Shown: piece by piece, positions 42,417-51,197 of the stretch
Position numbering within the stretch: position 1 is the first letter of the stretch
How the letters are laid out: each line of letters opens with the position of its first letter
Assembly: GCA_945919075.1 (NCBI GenBank)
Contig: CAMEIX010000003.1
Coordinates: 114,682 to 178,681, forward strand
Direction: 5' to 3'
Source: an uncultured Lachnospiraceae bacterium
GTDB lineage: Bacteria; Bacillota; Clostridia; Lachnospirales; Lachnospiraceae
Length of the DNA stretch: 64,000 nucleotides
Made by a program: the position numbers and the translations under genes
Notes under the pieces: generated by a model
Database searches by the model: none
Told to the model about the DNA's origin: nothing
Seen by the model: only the letters and a program-made list of their open reading frames with translations

Positions 42417-44051
42417 TTACTGCTCCTTTTTTTGCATACATACTGCGCCGACTGCCATGGCGATATACATTTGCGGAATGTTATTCATAGTCTGGAAACT
42501 GAAAATATTATGAACCGTATAACAAAGCAAAGCCATGCCACAGGCCTTTGTAATCACACTTTTGTTTTGTCTTACATAAGTTAAGACACCGGATGCCATT
42601 AAGAGAATCCAGGAAGTCAGGCCCAGAATACCGGTATTTACCAGAATCGTCAACCATTCATTGTGTGCATTGGTCAGACGGCTTTTTCCAAAAAATCCCT
42701 GCACCATTTCGGTAAGTGCGGAATCCTTTCCCTGGTAAATAAGGGCGGCCATGCAGTCCGGTCCCGCTCCGAACATCTTATGTAACGGAGAAAGGCTCTG
42801 AAAGGAAGCATACCCCGACTTCCAGGTAGCCCCTCTGGAGCTCCCCCAGTCAGCATCAAAAATAAACAGCGGATTACCCGATAATGCACCGATACTTCCC
42901 GGATTCTTTGTGTTCTGAATCAACAGGAAAACAAAAATCGGTATCGCCATAGCTGACACAAATGTCATTATATACCAGCTTACCCTTAAAATTTTCTGCA
43001 TTGGCTTGCCGGTCCATCTGCAATACAAAAGAATGCAAAATACAGCCAGAACACCCACTGCAATCAGAGAATAATTTGTAACCACCAGAAGATCATAGGC
43101 CCCGGTTCTGTAGTGATTGGCATCCGGAAAACGATTCTGCACAAAATGAAGTCCTAAAGTAGTCCCTGCAAACAAGAACAGCAGCAGCATGAACCGCCGC
43201 AATGCCTCCTCCTTTCTCACACTAAGAAGCCCCAGAACTCCTACCAGAACCACCAAAGTCAGGATTCCGCTGTCACTTCCCTGGGTAATACCTGTTGCAT
43301 AAGCAATCATGGCTGTAATTGCCAACAGGATTCGCAGCAATACCCCCCACCATTTTTTGCCCTCATAAAACACAAAAAGCACCATGCTTAAGGAACCAAG
43401 CACGGACCAGTAGCCGGCGTACCAGTTCACATTTCCAATAGTGGATATAAATCCGGGACCACTGCTCTCCATTTTCAGGGGATTGATTCCGTAGCGGTTT
43501 AAAAGCCCCAAAAGAAATACTCCGGTAGACGTGCACAGCATAAGTACCATGGAACACAGCGCCATTTTCTTGGTAAAGACACGGGAAATCAGCAAATAGG
43601 AGCAGGCAAAAACCATTTGCGGCACATAACCCATGGACCAGCCCGTAGCCCCCTGTAATGCAAATTCCTTAAATGGTGTGAGAATAAAGGAAATCGTCAA
43701 TGCTACCATATATAAAATGACAAATCTGTCAATTATCGAAAGACTTTCTGCAAATTCATGAAAGTATCTCTTTATATATCCTTTGCTTTTCTTTTCTTTT
43801 TGTAACAGGCATACCACGGTAAAAACGAGATACAAAACAAATGCTAACAATGCTACCTTGGCGAGATCATACCCCCAGTGCATGTAAAACTGTGCCTTTG
43901 CCGTTCCGATGGTAGTATAATTTTTCGTTCTTTGATAATAAAAGGGCATCATTCCGCCAATCAAAAGGACGTATATGCCTGCTGTAATTCTTAAGACCCA
44001 GAGTAAAAAATCCTGAATGGATTCTGCTACTCCCACTGCTTCTTTTTTCAT
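42417..44051 (-). CDS. O-antigen ligase / polymerase-like membrane protein
   Basis: 544 residues with about 12 membrane helices. The long periplasmic-type loop before LTNAHNEWLTILVNTGILGLTSWILLM (about 455-485) is the PF04932 signature of WaaL/Wzy-type enzymes. Gram-positive members polymerise or attach glycans. The start at 44051 has AGAGG 7 nt before; an ATG at 44096 overlapping the upstream stop by 4 bp is also possible. It ends 1 bp before the MBOAT start region, so the genes are tightly linked. Confidence 0.8.
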   Translation of the reverse strand: MKKEAVGVAESIQDFLLWVLRITAGIYVLLIGGMMPFYYQRTKNYTTIGTAKAQFYMHWGYDLAKVALLAFVLYLVFTVVCLLQKEKKSKGYIKRYFHEFAESLSIIDRFVILYMVALTISFILTPFKEFALQGATGWSMGYVPQMVFACSYLLISRVFTKKMALCSMVLMLCTSTGVFLLGLLNRYGINPLKMESSGPGFISTIGNVNWYAGYWSVLGSLSMVLFVFYEGKKWWGVLLRILLAITAMIAYATGITQGSDSGILTLVVLVGVLGLLSVRKEEALRRFMLLLFLFAGTTLGLHFVQNRFPDANHYRTGAYDLLVVTNYSLIAVGVLAVFCILLYCRWTGKPMQKILRVSWYIMTFVSAMAIPIFVFLLIQNTKNPGSIGALSGNPLFIFDADWGSSRGATWKSGYASFQSLSPLHKMFGAGPDCMAALIYQGKDSALTEMVQGFFGKSRLTNAHNEWLTILVNTGILGLTSWILLMASGVLTYVRQNKSVITKACGMALLCYTVHNIFSFQTMNNIPQMYIAMAVGAVCMQKKEQ

Positions 44052-44092
44052 GATTTTCCTCTTTAATTTATCTCTATCGGGTATTTTCTCTA

Positions 44093-45163
44093 TCATAATT
44101 CATCTCTTGATTTGTTGTCAATATACCGGCTGATTGTAGAGTAAGTCTGCGTCAGCAGAATCAGTCCAAAGGGCCCCTTAATGATTCCTGCGACCCCGAA
44201 TAACTTTACCCCTGCATAAATGGCAGCCAACACGGCTACCGGATAGATTCCCATTCCTTTTCCCACCAGTTTCGGCTCCATAAATTCCCGTATGAGTGCA
44301 CAGATACCATAGAGTATCAGACAGATAATGGTCCGGAAATAAGCCCCTTGTATGAAATTCCAGACAGCAAGGGGCACAAGTACAATCCCGGTTCCGATAA
44401 ACGGAAGAGCATCCAGAATCCCTGCGGCAATCCCGAAAATCCACCCGTTTTTGATTCCCGCCAGACTTAATCCGCAGACACAGACAAGACTGATGGTAAA
44501 AAGTATCATAAACTGTGCTTTCAGAAAAGCTGCAATATGGCGTATGACTTTCAGAAAAATTTCCAGACAGACCCTGCTGCCTTCCCCTGCCCCCACAAGA
44601 GCCAGAATGGAATCGTAGTCCTTGGCAAGCAGGATAATGGCAATCATGGTGACCGCCAACATCCCCACCGTTCTTCCAATCCATCCGACATAAACCCACG
44701 TATTTCCTATTAATTCAGGCAAAATCCGTTCTTCGAAATGTGCAAAAAAATACGTAAACTGCTCCTCTATCCCCTCTTCCAGTTCCGTTACATCCAGTTC
44801 AAAACGGTCCCCGAATTCTCTCACCATCCCGGTCAGATTTTCCTTGACTTCCACTAAAAGCCCGTCACCGCTTTTCATAATAGCCGGCAGATTCTCAATC
44901 AGCGCATATCCCCCGAACCAGACAAGTACCATCAATACCGCGCAGATCAAAAACAAAATGGTACTGGCCATATACTGTTTCTTAATACGGGTCTTTTTCT
45001 GAAAATCATCAAAAGCCGGATAGCAGAGTGTCAGAAATACACCGGCAATCAGAACCGGCATCACCAACGGACATAAATATTTCAAAAAAAAATATACTGC
45101 TCCCGTTAAAAGAAGCAGTAATAATCCTTTATTTCTTATGATGCCCGGCACCTTTTTCTGCAT
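44093..45163 (-). CDS. AI-2E family permease
   Basis: 356 residues with seven or eight helices. The PF01594 pattern is clear: VMPVLIAGVFLTLCYPAFDDF, the extracellular central part, then LAGIKNGWIFGIAAGILDALPFIGTGIVLVPLAVWNFIQGAYFRTIICLILYGICALIREFMEPKLVGKGMGIYP. The family includes sodium/proton antiporters and sporulation protein YtvI; the substrate here is open. First gene of the polysaccharide operon, with tandem repeats upstream at 45191-45298. Confidence 0.85.
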   Translation of the reverse strand: MQKKVPGIIRNKGLLLLLLTGAVYFFLKYLCPLVMPVLIAGVFLTLCYPAFDDFQKKTRIKKQYMASTILFLICAVLMVLVWFGGYALIENLPAIMKSGDGLLVEVKENLTGMVREFGDRFELDVTELEEGIEEQFTYFFAHFEERILPELIGNTWVYVGWIGRTVGMLAVTMIAIILLAKDYDSILALVGAGEGSRVCLEIFLKVIRHIAAFLKAQFMILFTISLVCVCGLSLAGIKNGWIFGIAAGILDALPFIGTGIVLVPLAVWNFIQGAYFRTIICLILYGICALIREFMEPKLVGKGMGIYPVAVLAAIYAGVKLFGVAGIIKGPFGLILLTQTYSTISRYIDNKSRDEL

Positions 45164-45190
45164 ACTACACTTCCCTTTCCATCCTGATAA

Positions 45191-45298
45191 CGATTAGCAT
45201 GTCCTAATTGTCATTAGTATGTGAAAGTTGTCTGATTGTATGCATTCCTATAACCGGAAGTTGGCCGCTTGTGTACACTCCTATAACCGGAAGTTGGC
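45191..45298. repeat. Two sets of short tandem repeats upstream of the polysaccharide operon
   Basis: TCCTATAACCGGAAGTTGGC occurs identically at 45246-45265 and 45279-45298 (period 33). Just before it, 20-bp units sharing ATTAGnATGT and ending in TTG lie at 45191-45210 and 45211-45230. They lie 28-135 bp upstream of the AI-2E ATG, so regulator sites are likely. Confidence 0.6.
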
Positions 45299-45407
45299 GT
45301 TTGTTCATTATGTTGACAATTGAGATTTAAGATAGTCATGGACACATATAACCATCCGCTGCATAATCATCTATACACTCCATAAACAGCGTTATTTTAT
45401 ATATATA

Positions 45408-45600
45408 CTAAAAGCGCTGAATTTTTTAAGGTCGAAATCAGCGCATATAAGAAAAAGAAAAAATTACGCTGACCTTTTTGTAATAAATGTAGGTAGGAAT
45501 TTCAAAATCAGAAAAAGCGCTGAAAGAAAAGTGTAAAATGTCAGCGTATTCAGAGAATAATGAATTTTATACCTATTCCCCCACAATAGGCATCAGCGTA
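45408..45600. repeat. GCGCTGA/TCAGCGC noncoding element, copy A
   Basis: GCGCTGA (45414) and TCAGCGC (45438), ACGCTGA (45466), GTAGG (45489), GGAATTT (45496), GCGCTGAA (45517), GTCAGCG (45540) and TCAGCGT (45593) lie in AT-rich DNA. The order and spacing match copy B at 47413 within 1 bp over 130 bp, although spacers have diverged. No coding potential. Confidence 0.75.
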
Positions 45601-45632
45601 AAATGATAAAATCTCCACAAATGCTCATCTGT

Positions 45633-46358
45633 TTAGCAAATCCTGAATGCCGCATTTTGCGGTTCCACAGTATATGCCTTCTCTCCGGATTTAAATGGAA
45701 CTACCAGCTTCACTGCACAGAGTGCAACATGCTTTATTCCATGACTGTGGGAAAATTCTATTGTTTCCTCCGTTCCATACTTTAAATCTCCCAAAATGGG
45801 ATGTCCTGCAAAAGCCAATTGTGCGCGAATCTGGTGAAAACGACCGGTTTCAATTACGATTTGTAAAAGTGACACAAATGTCTTTTTATCGCCAGTACCG
45901 ACCGAACTCACACTATCCACATCATGCTCTACCTCACACTCTTTCAAAACCCGATAATGTAAGACTGCTTTTCCCGCATTTCTTTCCTTTGGACTATCTG
46001 TAATCCGCGCCATGGCATTTTCTTTCACAAGATAGTTTATCAGGGTACCTTCTTTTTGAGGCATCACTCCCCAGACCACCGCCTGATATTCCTTATTCAG
46101 GTCGCCCTTTTGCAGTTTTCCCGAAAAATAATCTGCTGCCATCCTATTTTTAGCAAATAAAAGCAGACCCTCTACCGGCTGGTCAATCCTGTGAATGACG
46201 CCGAGATAGGGATTGCGTTCCCCCGTCTTTACTACCAGGTAATTTTTTAATTCACTCACCACATCCTGCTGTCCCGGTCTTGCACTCTCTACCGCTATGC
46301 CCGCCGGTTTTCGTACCACCAGCGTATCCTTATCCTCAAAAATAATCTGCGTTTTCAT
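45633..46358 (-). CDS. RluA-family pseudouridine synthase
   Basis: 241 residues. FEDKDTLVVRKPAGIAVESA opens the domain; the catalytic block is GVIHRIDQPVEGLLLFAKN (Asp near residue 58; usually HRLDxxTSG). LNKEYQAVVWG, ETGRFHQIRAQLAFAGHPILGDLKYG and the end LCAVKLVVPF complete the fold. It has no S4 domain. It isomerises U to pseudouridine in rRNA or tRNA; the target is not predictable. GGAG lies 9 nt before the ATG. It stands between the two GCGCTGA elements. Confidence 0.88.
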   Translation of the reverse strand: MKTQIIFEDKDTLVVRKPAGIAVESARPGQQDVVSELKNYLVVKTGERNPYLGVIHRIDQPVEGLLLFAKNRMAADYFSGKLQKGDLNKEYQAVVWGVMPQKEGTLINYLVKENAMARITDSPKERNAGKAVLHYRVLKECEVEHDVDSVSSVGTGDKKTFVSLLQIVIETGRFHQIRAQLAFAGHPILGDLKYGTEETIEFSHSHGIKHVALCAVKLVVPFKSGEKAYTVEPQNAAFRIC

Positions 46359-46507
46359 TCGTGCTTACTCCAAATGAATATTTTATCCCACCAATGCTAA
46401 AATCGTACCTCTATTTACTCTACAAGTCAATGATAAATGGAATTGTAGCATTGCCCGGCAAAATGAATAGTTCTGTTGCCTCACATAATAAAGGGTTTTG
46501 TGCCATG

Positions 46508-47296
46508 TCACAAAAGGAACTGTTTAATAATTTCCTCTATTGTTTGTTTACGAAGTGGCATTGCTTTTGATTCATAAGTTATTATCAGCTTATCACCCGG
46601 AAAATAATTACTTTTCTCATAGCTATTTATCTTTTTTAATACTTTTTCCACATAATTCTGATCATCCATCATTCCAAAATGCTCCCAATACAATTCTTTT
46701 CGTTTTGATACCTTTAATACCTTAAAATCGGGGTAAACTATTCCATATCCTTTTAACTCCAGAGGAGCCTCATACTTATAAGGGATTCCCATAGCATATA
46801 ATTTATCTGCAATTATTTTTTCTGTTTTAGAACATACTCTCTCCCCTCTTTCCGTGATGATTTCAGCATCCCCTTTCACAAATCCTTTTGGACAATATAC
46901 TTCCGACTGCCACTTTACTGCATATTCTTCATCACTAAGAATATGATCCTGAATTAATACTTTTCTTTCAGGATGCGTGTTTTCATACAATTCCTGTAAT
47001 TCCGTTGGCTGATATCTGCTTAAGAATCTTTGTAAATCACATAATTGTTTACTGGCTATTTTATGAAGTTTTAAATCATATTGTTTCTGCGCCATAGCAT
47101 TAATTAAATTCTTCTCTTTTTTACTCAGATAGGTTCGACTACCATCCCTATTTGTTACATAATAAGTAGTCCTTCCGTTTGAAGATGATATTTGTAACGA
47201 TTCTTTCGGGGACTTTTCAATCCTGGCCTCAAGGGTCCTCATGATTTCCTGTAATTCCTGTTCATTTTGTTGCAGATAATCTTTTAAATTAATCAT
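46508..47296 (-). CDS. Stand-alone PD-(D/E)XK nuclease-like protein
   Basis: 262 residues. The N-terminal half is helical and basic (LKDYLQQNEQELQEIMRTLEARI; YLSKKEKNLINAMAQKQYDLKLHKI). The C-terminal half (about 150-250) reads RVCSKTEKIIADKLYAMGIPYKYEAPLELKGYGIVYPDFKVL then ELYWEHFGMMDDQNYVEKVLKKINSY. This SKxExxIAxxL ... YPDF ... xxWEHxG pattern occurs in restriction-endonuclease-fold domains attached to helicases. It may cut or bind DNA; no helicase is nearby. The second ATG (47296) was chosen because GGAG lies 7 nt upstream. It lies between the two GCGCTGA elements. Confidence 0.65.
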   Translation of the reverse strand: MINLKDYLQQNEQELQEIMRTLEARIEKSPKESLQISSSNGRTTYYVTNRDGSRTYLSKKEKNLINAMAQKQYDLKLHKIASKQLCDLQRFLSRYQPTELQELYENTHPERKVLIQDHILSDEEYAVKWQSEVYCPKGFVKGDAEIITERGERVCSKTEKIIADKLYAMGIPYKYEAPLELKGYGIVYPDFKVLKVSKRKELYWEHFGMMDDQNYVEKVLKKINSYEKSNYFPGDKLIITYESKAMPLRKQTIEEIIKQFLL

Positions 47297-47412
47297 AGGC
47301 ATACTCCTTTTTATATATTTTTAAGCATTTTCTTACTTCTCTTAGAGTCTTTCTAATTGAAGTTTGGAAATAAATGACATCGTATAGGTAGAATTGTTCA
47401 AACTCTATATAT

Positions 47413-47646
47413 GCGCTGACATTTTAACACCTAAAATCAGCGCTTTTATAGAGATAAAAATTAACGCTCACTTTTTTCTTATTTTCGTAGGCTGGAATTT
47501 TAAATTGAATTTTTGCGCTGAATGTCTCTCGCATTTTGTCAGCGCTATTATCCTAAAATGAAATTAGCGCTGAACACTGCATTTTGTAGATATGCGCTTT
47601 TGAAGATTTTGAAAGATTGCGCTGATTATAAGACCATAATCAGCGC
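47413..47646. repeat. GCGCTGA/TCAGCGC noncoding element, copy B
   Basis: GCGCTGA (47413), TCAGCGC (47437), ACGCT (47464), GTAGG (47487), GGAATTT (47494), GCGCTGAA (47515) and GTCAGCG (47538) reproduce copy A. Additional GCGCTGA units at 47567 and 47619 and TCAGCGC at 47640 extend it. It fills most of the 400-bp gap between the nuclease-like gene and the response regulator. Confidence 0.75.
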
Positions 47647-47707
47647 ATTTACAATGATTTTAATGAAGAATCGAAATGGAGACTAAAAACTGCCTCTTTC
47701 AGAAAAA

Positions 47708-48400
47708 TTATATCTTAAACCGGTACCCAACGCCCCAGATAGTCTCGATGTACTGGGGTTTTGCGGAATCTTTTTCGATTTTTTCACGGATTTTTTTGAT
47801 GTGGACGGTTACCGTTGCAATGTCCCCGATGGAATCCATATCCCAGATTTCACGGAACAATTCTTCCTTGGTATAAACGTGGTTCGGATTTTCCGCAAGA
47901 AAAGTAAGCAAATCAAATTCCTTGGTGGTAAAAATCTTTTCCTCGCCATCCACATAAACTCTGCGGGCAGTTTTGTCGATACGGATGCCACGGATTTCCA
48001 CAATGTCATTCTGCTGCTTGCTTGCCACACCCACCAGTCTGTTAAATCTGGCAAGATGTGCCTTTACGCGTGCCACCAGTTCGCTTGGGCTGAAGGGTTT
48101 TGTCATATAATCATCTGCGCCAAGCCCCAGACCACGAATTTTATCAATATCATCCTTCTTTGCAGACACCATAATGACAGGAATATCCTTTTCCTCACGA
48201 ATCCTGCGGCATACCTCAAAGCCGTCCAGTCCCGGAAGCATCAAATCAAGGACAATAAGGTCAAACTCATTATGAAGTGCGGATTCCAGACCCGACTCGC
48301 CGTCATTTTTGATAACTACCTCGAAATCACTAAGTTCCAGGTAATCCTTTTCCAGTTCGGCAATTGCCTGCTCATCCTCTATTATCAAAATCTTGCTCAT
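47708..48400 (-). CDS. OmpR/PhoB-type response regulator
   Basis: 230 residues. The receiver domain (1-120) has ILIIEDEQAI, phospho-acceptor LIVLDLMLPGLDG (Asp near 52), VSAKKDD and DDYMTKPFSP. The winged-helix DNA-binding domain (about 130-228) ends in ATVTVHIKKIREKIEKDSAKPQYIETIWGVGYRFKI. AGGAGG precedes the ATG. The gene directly follows its kinase gene in genome order (adjacent at 48400/48401), and is transcribed before it is not the case here: on the minus strand the kinase is upstream. Confidence 0.95.
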   Translation of the reverse strand: MSKILIIEDEQAIAELEKDYLELSDFEVVIKNDGESGLESALHNEFDLIVLDLMLPGLDGFEVCRRIREEKDIPVIMVSAKKDDIDKIRGLGLGADDYMTKPFSPSELVARVKAHLARFNRLVGVASKQQNDIVEIRGIRIDKTARRVYVDGEEKIFTTKEFDLLTFLAENPNHVYTKEELFREIWDMDSIGDIATVTVHIKKIREKIEKDSAKPQYIETIWGVGYRFKI

Positions 48401-49879
48401 CTAAACTACCTCCTTATATTTACGGATTACGAAGTGCATACAGGTTCCTTCCCCTTCTTTGCTGGTGGCCCAGATATAGCCTCCGTGATCCTCAATTATT
48501 TTCTTAACAATGGATAATCCGATACCGCTACCGCCCTGGGCTGAGTTTCGGGAAGTATCCGCCCGATAGAACCGCTCAAAAATTCTGGAAAGGTCTTTCG
48601 CTTTGATTCCCTTGCCATTGTCCTCAATTTCCACCCGAATCGCATCCGGTTCGTCCAGAATACGGATGTCAATGTAACTGTCATCCTTATCCCTGTATTT
48701 TACACTGTTTCCGATGATATTATTAATGACTCGCTTAAGCTGCTCCGGGTCCGCAATAATCTGGGTATCTTCGGAAACCATATTGGAATAATTCAGTTTG
48801 ATATTCTTGGATTCTAAGTCCATCCCCACTTCTTCCACGCAGTCCCCAAAATAATCTGCCACATTGATACGATGGAAATTGTACGGAATGCGGTTATTGT
48901 CAATGCTGGAATAAATGGTCAGTTCATTGATCAGACGATCCATATCATTGGCCTTGTTGTAAACCGTTTTAATATATTTGTCCATTTTTTCAGGGGTATC
49001 GGCCACACCGTCCATAATTCCTTCCATATACCCCTTAATTGCGGTAATGGGCGTTTTCAAATCATGGGATATATTACTGATTAATACCCGGTTCTGTTTG
49101 TCCTGCTGCTCCTGCTCCTCCAGATTTTCTTTAAGCCTAAGTCTCATGTCTTCGTAATTCCGGTAAAGCTGTCCGATTTCATCATTGCTGTTACTATTGG
49201 TGGTAAGCCTGTAATCAAAATCCCCATCTTTGATCTTGGTCATGGCCGTATTCAATTCCTTAATCGGATTGAAAACCCCCCTGTGAATCCATCTTGTCAG
49301 AAGAAAACTGGTGAAAACCAGAATAGCAAACATAGCAAAAAACATGTCCTTCAACAAGGTTCCCGAAATCAGATTGTTTACACGGGTGATGATGAAAAGA
49401 CTGCCCGGACTGCCATCGCGGAATTCAAAGTCTAACTGTTTGGTATATTTATTAAGGTCATGATAATAATTAACCGATTCCACACTTCCGTCGTTCTCGC
49501 CATATCCCGGCAAACGGTTAAAAATCACTTTCGCCGCTTTTTCATTGCCGGTATAGTAGATGCTGTCGTTTTTACGAACCAAAATGTAGGAATTCTTCCG
49601 GTTGATACTGTCATTTAAATTCCTCAGATATTCTTTGTCTTCAAATACGTATGCATCCTTCTGTTTCGTTTCCACCAGTTTTTCATAGAGCATCTGTGTC
49701 TGCTCACCGACCACCTCAGCGCTGTCCGATATTTCCTTATAATCGATACTACCCATACCTCCGGGCTCCGCATGATTCATCAACATCACACCGATACACA
49801 AAAAGGCAATTATGGTGAGTGCCAGGGGCAAAAGAACTATGGTCGAAAATGTAACAATCAATCTTGTTCTGAATTTCAT
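48401..49879 (-). CDS. Sensor histidine kinase
   Basis: 492 residues. Two membrane helices (about 8-35 and 170-190) bracket an extracellular sensor domain. HAMP (VFNPIKELNTAMTKIKDGDFDYRL), HisKA with LISNISHDLKTPITAIKGYMEG (His near 275), and HATPase with IGNSVKYRD, IEDNGKGI and GSGIGLSIVKKIIEDHGG follow. The start at 49879 has GAGG 7 nt upstream; 8 more residues are possible. It phosphorylates the adjacent OmpR-type regulator. The signal is unknown. Confidence 0.95.
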   Translation of the reverse strand: MKFRTRLIVTFSTIVLLPLALTIIAFLCIGVMLMNHAEPGGMGSIDYKEISDSAEVVGEQTQMLYEKLVETKQKDAYVFEDKEYLRNLNDSINRKNSYILVRKNDSIYYTGNEKAAKVIFNRLPGYGENDGSVESVNYYHDLNKYTKQLDFEFRDGSPGSLFIITRVNNLISGTLLKDMFFAMFAILVFTSFLLTRWIHRGVFNPIKELNTAMTKIKDGDFDYRLTTNSNSNDEIGQLYRNYEDMRLRLKENLEEQEQQDKQNRVLISNISHDLKTPITAIKGYMEGIMDGVADTPEKMDKYIKTVYNKANDMDRLINELTIYSSIDNNRIPYNFHRINVADYFGDCVEEVGMDLESKNIKLNYSNMVSEDTQIIADPEQLKRVINNIIGNSVKYRDKDDSYIDIRILDEPDAIRVEIEDNGKGIKAKDLSRIFERFYRADTSRNSAQGGSGIGLSIVKKIIEDHGGYIWATSKEGEGTCMHFVIRKYKEVV

Positions 49880-50057
49880 AAACAGCCTCTTTCCAAAATA
49901 CAACCTATATTATTGTATTATAACATCTTTTTCCAAAAAAGAAATTAACGGATTAATATATAATCCTAAAAATAATATAAAATATAAAGTCCACTTTCTT
50001 TGTTATTTGCTTTCTGCTATAATAAATCCAAAGTTTGAATAATCAGAGGGGGAAAAT

Positions 50058-51197
50058 ATGGATAGAAATATGGTTACCAAACGTAAAATTGACAAACTCG
50101 GCATCGAAACTTCACTGCTCGGCTTCGGATGTATGCGTTTTCCGCAAACAGACGGTAAAATTGATGAGGCCCGTTCCGAAAAAATGTTGGACGAAGCCAT
50201 TGCACGGGGTGTTAATTATATTGATACTGCTTATCCCTATCATGGCGGAGAAAGTGAACCTTTCGTAGGAAGGGTTCTGGATAAATATCCCCGTGATTCC
50301 TATTTTCTTGCAACCAAGCTTCCCTGTTGGGAGGTCAAAAGTCTGGAGGATGCCAAAAGAATCTTTGAATCCCAGCTTACACGTCTTCATAAGGACTATA
50401 TAGACTTTTATCTCCTGCACTCCCTCGGACGTGCGCGTTGGCATGAAATGTTAGAGCTTGGTGTATTGGAATACTGTGAAAATCTGAAAAAAGAAGGCAA
50501 AATCAAATATTTAGGCTTCTCATTCCATGACGGTTATGATGCTTTTGAAGAAATTGCCTCCTACCGTGACTGGGATTTCTGCCAGATTCAGTTAAATTAT
50601 ATGGATACCGACGAACAGGCCGGCATGAAGGGCTATGAACTTACGGAGAAATTAAACATCCCCCTCATCATTATGGAGCCGGTGAAAGGCGGTCTTCTTG
50701 CCAATCTGCCGGATTCCATTACCGAAAAATTCCGTGCACTTGATCATAATGCTTCCACCGCTTCTTTTGCCATGCGCTGGATCGGTTCCCTGCCCAATGT
50801 AAAAGTGATTTTGAGCGGAATGTCCACCGAAGAGCAGGTGGAAGACAATTTAAAAACTTTCACCGATTTTAAGCCTCTGACGGATGAGGAGCAGGCGGCT
50901 GTGACCGAAATTGCCAATATCCTGAAAAGCCGGGTGCACAATGGCTGCAGCGGCTGCAATTACTGTATGCCCTGTCCCTTTGGTGTGAATATTCCCACTA
51001 ACTTCCGCATCTGGAACACCTACGGAGTTTATGAAAATAAGGGCGATGCCATCTGGCACTGGACCCATGACCTTTCCGAAAAGGAACAGGCTAAGAACTG
51101 CGCAAAATGCGGCAAATGTGAACAGGATTGTCCGCAGAGATTACAAATTCGCAAGGATTTGGAAATGGTTCAGGCGCAAATCGGAGCACTGGTTTAA
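50058..51197 (+). CDS. Aldo/keto reductase with C-terminal 4Fe-4S domain
   Basis: 379 residues. The TIM-barrel keeps SLLGFGCMRFP, NYIDTAYPYHGGESE (catalytic Asp and Tyr), DYIDFYLLHSLG and ILSGMS. A C-terminal ferredoxin-like tail has CSGCNYCMPCPFGV and CAKCGKCEQDCPQ, giving two possible 4Fe-4S sites. Substrate unknown; such fused reductases are frequent in anaerobes. GAGGGGG precedes the ATG. Its stop codon directly abuts that of the convergent MBL gene. Confidence 0.9.
   Translation: MDRNMVTKRKIDKLGIETSLLGFGCMRFPQTDGKIDEARSEKMLDEAIARGVNYIDTAYPYHGGESEPFVGRVLDKYPRDSYFLATKLPCWEVKSLEDAKRIFESQLTRLHKDYIDFYLLHSLGRARWHEMLELGVLEYCENLKKEGKIKYLGFSFHDGYDAFEEIASYRDWDFCQIQLNYMDTDEQAGMKGYELTEKLNIPLIIMEPVKGGLLANLPDSITEKFRALDHNASTASFAMRWIGSLPNVKVILSGMSTEEQVEDNLKTFTDFKPLTDEEQAAVTEIANILKSRVHNGCSGCNYCMPCPFGVNIPTNFRIWNTYGVYENKGDAIWHWTHDLSEKEQAKNCAKCGKCEQDCPQRLQIRKDLEMVQAQIGALV

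Noticed and set aside
45246..45298. Possible CRISPR array
   Set aside because: Only two identical 20-bp units with a 13-bp spacing and no cas genes; fits tandem regulator sites.
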